Shown here one piece after another: positions 36,701 through 44,994 of a stretch of 64,000 bases of DNA. The notes beneath the pieces are model-generated. The model had not been told where the DNA came from. It made no database searches and was given only the letters and a program-made list of their open reading frames with translations. The stretch is taken from positions 186,001 to 250,000 of the forward strand of contig CM028920.1 of assembly GCA_016801845.1 (NCBI GenBank), read 5' to 3'. Position 1 is the stretch's first letter. Each line of letters begins with the position of its first letter. The position numbers and the translations under genes were made by a program. The DNA is from Polydactylus sextarius (lineage: Eukaryota; Chordata; Actinopteri; Polynemidae).

Positions 36701-39700
36701 GCTCTGTTGTAATATAGCAGTAGTTGAGGAAAGAGGAGAATCAAGTTGAGATTGAGCTGTGTAAAATTATTGTTAGAATTATTATTGAAAGAAGTGACTC
36801 CACAGAAAAATTACACTCCCATATACTGCTTATCTTAGTGTCATATCAGGTACACCAAAAGTGAGAAATAAAGAAAAGGTTCTTTTGTCAGCTTAGTTGT
36901 TTTGGGAAAATGTATTCAACGAATCAAATTGTGGCTATGGGTTTTCATAAAAACATAAAGATTTACAAAACAGAACACTGGCTTTAACTGTTCCTCCTCC
37001 AACTTTTGCACCTCTCTCTTTTCACTTCCTTCTCTTCTCTCAGGGCTTTAAGGAGGTGTGAGGAGATGATCCGGCGTTACAGCAGGGAAGTGAACCCAGA
37101 CAGTGAAGTGGTGGGGAAAGCAGTAGAGAACTGTATGAGAGCCATCATAGGAGTCCTGCTCAACCTGACTCATGACAATGGTGAGCACACACTGACACAC
37201 TCGAGGATAAATTACACTTACTGACAGTTGATTGTTGCCACATAAACCTTTTTGAGGTGACTTCAACTTGGAACAAAATGATTGATTATCTTGATTGTTC
37301 ACTGACGTGTCTGATAACAACACATATTCAACCTTTAAGCTGTGTATGTGTGTGCAGAGTGGGGCAGCACAAAGACTGGAGAACAGGAGGATTTAATAGT
37401 GACCGCTCTGAACTGCGTTCTCAGAGTCCCTCAGTATCTTCCACAAGAGCAGAGGTTTGACATTCGTGTGCTGGTGAGTAACTTATACAAACTAGACAGA
37501 AACTTCATAAAATTTAATATCAACTTGACCATTGTGACAGAAAAAAAAGACCAACGATAAATTCATAATCTTCACTCTGTGTGTTTTCAGGGTCTGGGCC
37601 TGTTAATCAATTTGGTAGAGTACAGTGCTAGGAACAGGTACTGTCTGATGGAGATGGAGATGGAGGGAGACCAGGGTCCATGCGACTCCACCATCTTGCT
37701 CAACACTCAGGATCAGGGCGTCTCCACCAGCGGCCCACTCAGCGCCATCGCTGCACTTGTACAGGTACTCAACCCCTCTGTGCAAATCAGTTTATTTGTT
37801 TTTTTTTTCTTTTTGTTCAGTTAGGCTATACTTCACAGTTTTGATCTATTCTAATACACTTCCCTAGAGCACTGGGTGAATATTTGTCATCAAAACAGAT
37901 GGTAATATTCTGTAGTCTAGACTTAAACTGTTTACCACCCACAGAGGAGGGACTGAGGCTGAGGTTGAATGAAAAACATTTTTCTTGAATTATGTGAGCT
38001 CAATTTATTTTCCTCTTCCCAGTGAACTCTTCTAAAGCTCTCCGTTGCTGTGACGGATCTCTGTCACTTGATAAACTTTCTGATTACTGTAAAGAGATAG
38101 CTGAAGCTTCACTGATCATATGCATCATGCTGCTATTGCAGAGAGATATTGCTGGATGTGTGCTTTTCACTTTCTTATTAACATGACACCGCAACTGCAT
38201 AATTGTACAGCATAATTAAGTAAACTTTAAAAAAAAAATCATGCAACGTTATGTTTTAGAATCCGTGCTCCCTACTTTGGAGCATGCACAGTCAGTCACT
38301 TACCCACTGAAGTCGTCGTTGGTCCTTCAGCAACTTGTAGTCAGATACTAACATGCTAGCATAAATAGCATGTTCTTTGCCCTAAACTCCTCAACACAAA
38401 CCTCCCCGAGGTTCTTGGCGAGCAGTAATGAGCTAATGAGGAATGCTACAACCAGGTAGCATGGAGCTCAACACCTACTCTGAAGGCAGAGCTGATGTGA
38501 AGACTCAAAGTGATACAGGACCACCACTCGTATAGCTATATATGGATAATATTCAGAAGCAGTATTTATTGTCATTGTACAGCGTGCAACAGAAATAAAG
38601 GCCTGGACTTAAAGTGCAAAGATCACATAATAACACAACAACGTTCACCAGGGCAACGTTCGACAGAGCCTAGCCTGACTACAATTACATAGGCTCTGAT
38701 CAAGAGGTTAGATATTGTAGCAAAGCATCTGTTGGTGGCACAGAAACGAGCCGATGCACTTGGGGGGGAAGGGAGCTAACACCAAAGCCTGCAAAACTGT
38801 CTCAAGTTTCTGGATGAATGTTTGGATATGTAATATACAGTGGTGGGAAAAAAGTTTTAGGACACCCAATGCATTTGTGAAATATTGCATTAAATATCAC
38901 TCTTAGGTCTTCAATTGCAATTTATTTTAGTATAGTCACAGCCAAAATACTAAACAAATCCTAAAAAAGCCATTAAAAAGTTAAAATTCATTGGTTCCAT
39001 GACAATACATAAGAAATCTTGAGTATTGGGTCAATTTGGTACCAGTAATCCACTAATGAACATCATGCTTTTTAGTAAAAACAACAAGTTTAGTAGCTGT
39101 GTTTTGTGTCTATATAAAGCCAGCACATTTGAAAGTTCTTCAGAGACAAAAATGGCTAAAACAAGGAACCTAATGCAGGAAACACACCTGAAGATACAGA
39201 TTCTCAGCCAGGAAGGGTACAGCTTATTTTTTGTTCCGTTTTGAACACGTTCTGTTATTTATTGACTTTGATACCGACAATGCTTAGAACTGGCATATTG
39301 AAACATTAAGTATATATATCCACTGTATCTATATAGTACAGCAGTGTAATATAGTTTGTTGCTGGACTGTCATGTGGTTATCTGCTAAGAATGTATTACT
39401 GATGAGACTTGATATTGATGACCTCCTATTTTTTCTGCTTTAATCCCTGATAAATGAACTATTGTATTGTCTTCTATGGTCACAATTAGTGTCATCTATG
39501 TTTTGTTCTTTGCTGCAGTGGCAGCTCGGTTTGCCGTGAGCACCATGAAAGCTTTATTAAAATGAAATAAACCCAGTGAAAAGCCATCTAATCAGATTTG
39601 GCTGAAGATCCTATCCAGACTGACCTCTAGTGAGATCATGAGGAGAATCAGCTGCAGCAGCATGACCACACAGAGAAACATGGTAAACATGAAAACATGG

Positions 39701-42700
39701 AGAAGCATGGAGATAAAACAAAAAAATAGTTTTCTGAGATCATGGCAGAGGACACTGCTGTACAGTTATATGATCTCTACCTTTCAGAGACAGAGCTACT
39801 TAAAGGGGAGATGAAGCAATTAACAATATGAGCATTTTTTGGTTGCTTTTCATCTCGGCTAAGATTTGGTTTAATAATAAAATCTGAAATTGAAATAGTT
39901 TTGCTGGAGTTAAAATTCTAAATCTCGCCACAAGGTTGCAGCCATTTTTTAATTTGACGCCACAGGAATGGTCCTGCTGGTTTGGTGGTTACAGTGTAGG
40001 CGACACAAACAAGCTGGTCTGTGTGGACTTGACAGATTCTACTCTCAACAGCAGAGACGGGAGGGTAATACGTGTCTGCCAGGTAGAGGAGCGAGAGGTA
40101 GATTTACTGACAGAGAGGTAGTGAATTATATCAGATTATGATTGTCCAGAAAATCACTTCATGTCATCTTTCAACTTGAATGACCATGACAAATGTTTTT
40201 TTCTGTTCATCTTTGAACTAGTGGCAGCCAATTACTGAAGCTTCTTGTTTGTTGTTTTTTCTTGTTGGTGCTCCTCAGCTGTTCCTTCAGCGGGAGCGGG
40301 CTGCCATCCTGGCTGAGGCGCAGACTGATGACCTTATCAAAGAGGCACCGAAAGCCTCGCTGGACCAGAGCGGGGAGTGGCAGGAAACAGGTGGGGAGAT
40401 TCAGTGGGTTGCCAATGACAACGACACAGGCAAACAAGATGACAGCAAGAAGGAGAAAAAAGATGAGGAGGACGAGGAGCTGGACCTCAACAAAGGTACA
40501 AGAACAACTAGATTCCTTTTCTTCTCTATTATTTTATTTGTCAGTAATTCATTAATGTTTTCTTCTCATTCCTCCTCAGCTCTGCAGCATGCAGGGAAGC
40601 ACATGGAGGACAGCATCGTGGCCTCCTACACCGCACTGCTGCTGGGCTGCCTCTGTCAGGGAAGCCCAGTGAGTGACACATATAAAAACAATGAGACAGA
40701 TGATAAAACTGAGCTACTGCAGTGAACTGTCAGTTTTTGCTGTTGTTTTCTCTCCTGAGTTTGGAAACTTTTTTCTGCATAGACATTTTTTACTTAAAAT
40801 TAAAATGCTTTAAGTTGCAGTATCAAAAGTCACAAACAAAGCCTGGTTCCACAAACAGATGCTGTGGTTTGCCAGCACCATTTGTAACGACCACAGTGAT
40901 GTCAATTTATGGAATTTACACCTTTTAGGATTTGAACTTTACTCTAAGGGACACTTTCAGTTATGAGACTTTTATTGTTTTTATTTTGTTTTTGACTGAA
41001 AAGTCAGTTTTTCATCTGAATTTTGAAAGGAAACACCCACATTTAGGGTGTATTCACACCTGCTTGGTTTGGACCGCTTGTGTGAATACAAACCATCAAA
41101 GTCTCAGTACGGTTCCAAATGAACCCTGGTACTGTTCCTGTGAGCAATCCGACTTCAATCCAACACACCTGTTAAAAGCGTACACCTTTTTGGATTTAAC
41201 TGGCTCCTGGTGTGGCGCATTATGACTGTTACGTGTTATCAATTTTTTTTTATAATTCAGTTTCATTTATATAGTGCCAGATCATAAAAACATTTATCTC
41301 AAGGCACTTTACATAGAGAAAACTAACATTTGCACAATGAGCAAATGCTCTGCAACAATGGAGGAAAAACTCCCTTTTAACAGGAAGAAACCTCCAGCAG
41401 AACCAGAGAGTGGACAGTCATCTGCCTCGACCAGCTGGAGTGAAAAGAAAACAGAGAAAGGGAGTGGAAGAAGACCAGGAGAGGGGGAGAAAGAAATGGG
41501 GGTAGACCAGGAAGAGACAGCAGAGACTATATATTTACTAGTAGATGTTAAAGCAAAGTTATCATTACCTTACATTACATTAACATTACAATGATAATAA
41601 TAGTAATTATCATCATGTTATCATCCGTAGCGTAGAATCTGGATCCAACTGCTCTGGAGTCAAAGCTACCTGAAAAAGAGAAAGGTGTAGGGGGAGACAC
41701 AACTGTGAGAGAGAGCAGATGAGTGTTAATAATATGTAATATATTGATATAAAGACATGAAGTGTGAGGGAGAGACAGAGACGAGAGGAGTGAGGGACAG
41801 AGAGAAGCAGTGTATTGTCAGAGTTCCCCAGTATAGCAGTCTAATCCTTTAGCAGCTTAACTAAAGGATGGTTCAGGCGGGTCCAAGCTTTATCATAAAG
41901 GAAAGTTTTTAGCTTAACCTTAAATGTAGAAAGGGTGTCTACCTCCCGGACCTAAACTGGGAGCTGGTTCCATTAGAGAGGAGCCTTATAACTCAAGGCT
42001 CTACCTCCCATTCTGGTCTTAGAGACTCTAGGAACCACAGTTAAACCAGCAGTTTGTGATTGAAGTGATCTACTAGGATAATAATAAACTTTGAGCTCCT
42101 TAAGATATGATGGAGCCTGATCATTGAAGGCTTTATAGACAAACAGGAGGACTGTGAATTCTACTCTGGATTTTACAGGAAGCCTTTGAAAAGCAGGAGA
42201 AATATAATATCTGGTCCTACTTCCTGTCAGTACTCATGCTGCAGCATTCTGGATTAAGTGAAGGTATTTGATGGAATTTCTGGAACACCCTGATAGTAGA
42301 GAGTTACGGTAGTCCAGTCTAGAGGTAACAAATGCATGAATTAACTTTTCAGCATCCTTTTTAGACAGAATGGGTCTCATTTTTGCAAAATTAAATAGGT
42401 GGAAAAACGCTGTCCTATAGACTTGTCTAATATGAAATACAAAGGATATGATTAAAGATTACACCAAGGTTCATCGCACTAGAGCTGGAGGCCAAGGTAA
42501 TGCCATCTAGCTTAGCTATGTGGTATGAAAATTATGTTCTGTGATGTTTAGGGCCAAATATGATAACTTCAGTTTTGTCAGAGTTTTGAAGTAAGTCTTC
42601 TAAATCATCCAGGTCTTTATGTCTGTAAGACAATCCTGAAGTTTGATGACCTGGTTAGTTTCATCTGGCTTCATAGATAAGTACAGCTGGGTGTCATCTG

Positions 42701-44960
42701 CATAACAATGGACGTTTGTATTGTACTTCCTGATGATATTGCCTAATGGAAGCATGTATAAGATAAGTGAAGATATGATGATGTATGATGTAAGATGTAT
42801 AAGATAAAGACAAGTGCAGAGGCAAGTCCATTGTCTGAGGCCATAAGAATGTTGTTGGTAACTTTCACTAATGCTGTTTTTGTACTATGATGAGCTCTAA
42901 ACCCTGACTGGAAATCTTCAATCAGATTATTCCCATGCAAGTAATCACAGAGTTCTGCAGCAACAACTTTCTCAAGGATATTGGACATAAAAGAGAGATT
43001 TGATATGGGTCTATAATTGGCTAGATCACCTGGGGTCAGAGTAGGCTTTTTAAGTAATGGTTTGATTACTGCAGTTTTAAAAGCCTGTGGTACGTAGCCT
43101 TTTACTAGAGATAAATTGATCAGACCCAAGATGGAGGTTGGAACATGGTCTAAGAGACAAGTTGTTGGTCTGGATGAAGAAACTGTTATAGTCAGTTCAG
43201 AGAGATCTATGGGAGAAAAACTAGATAAGAGATAAAAATCAGTTGTTACTGCTGATTCCAAATCTACTGCACTGGGTGAAGTGGGAAGAAGTTAACAAAT
43301 TTTATCTTTGATGACCATTTTATTTGTAAAAAAGTTCAGAAAGTCAATACTACTAAGATTATTGGAATAGATGGCTCCACAGAGCTATGACTTTCTATCA
43401 GCCTGGCTACAGTGCTGAAAAGGAACCTGGGGTTGTTCTTGTTTTCTTCAATTAAAGAAGAATAGTAAGAGTCTCTGGCCTTTTTGAGGGCTCTCTTATA
43501 TTCTATGCTCTCTCCAAGCTACCCAGGCTCTTCTTGTTTGGAATGCCACTTCCTCTCTAGAATCTGTGGCTGTTGCTTTAAAGCCTGTGTTTGTGAGTTA
43601 AACAAAGGAACTCTCCTCCTCTGATTCACTACCTTCTTTCTTAGCAGTGTAACAGCATCAAGTATTGAATGTAGGCAAGATGCAACCCTGTCAAAACCAT
43701 GATCAACCTGTGCAGCAGTAAATTTAAGATAGTCATCATTCATTGTAGTTGTATATTGCACATGGGTACATAATTGCTCTTTAAATTTAGCCACAGCATC
43801 ATCAGACATACACCTACTGTAGTGACACTGCTTCTCAGAAGTTGTGTAATCTAACACTGTAAACTCAAACATTATTAAGATGGTCACAGAGAAGAGGATT
43901 ATGAGGAAATATTATTAAATTGTTAACCCCAACACCATAGGTAAGAATGAGTTTGAGGGTGTGGTTGAAACAGTGAGTAGGTTTATTTATCTGCTGAGAA
44001 AAACCAATTGAATCTAACAATAGGTTAAACACAGAACTGAGGCTGTCGCTATCAACAACTACATGAATGTTAAAATCACCCACTATAATAACTTGATCTG
44101 TGCTGAGAACGATCTGAGATAAAAACTCTGAAAATTTACTTAGAAATTCAGAGTGAGGACCATGTGGGTCATACGCAGTAACTATCAGAACTGTTTTTTG
44201 TATATTCCAGTTTGGATGTGAGAGACTAAGAATGAGACTCTCAAATGAGTTATATCTAGTCTTAGGTTTAGGATTAATCATTAGACTAGAGTTAAAAATG
44301 GCTGCAACTCCTCCTCGGTCTGTGCCTCGAGGAATGTGAGCGTTAACATACGTTAACACTAACAAAATCCTCCTGCTTTAGCCAGGTTTCAGTGATGCAG
44401 AATAGATCAATGTTATGATCAATTATCAAATTATTCACTGACAAAGATTTGGATGGAAGTAATCTTATGTTTAATAATCCACATTTGATAACCTTATGTT
44501 TTAATTCTACTGCAGTAGTTTTGTTAATCTTAATTTTCTATGAGTTACTCCTCTTTTTGGTTTAATAAACTTGGGTGGTCAGGGAGCAGACACAGTTTCT
44601 ATACGTCTATGTGTGGGTGACTGCTCTAACTGAAGCACAGAGAAGCATGTAGGACTGCAACTTTGCTTCCTGGTCTCAACTCTGGGTTGTCAGGTTTTAG
44701 GTCTGATAAAAGAGATAGATAAGAGATAAGAGAGCTTCTTCGTCCAAAGTAGGATGGATGCTATGTCTCTTAATCAGACCAGGTTTTCCCTAAAAGCTTT
44801 TCCAATTGTCTATAAAGCCCACATCATTGGTTGGACACCACCTCGACAACCAGTGGTTGAATGATGACACGCGGCTATACATGTCATCACCGGTCACTGG
44901 TGTCAGACTGGGGTAACTGGTGGGGAAGCGAGAGTGAGGGAGAGCCTGGGTTAGCATGCA

Positions 44961-44994
<34 letters not shown>
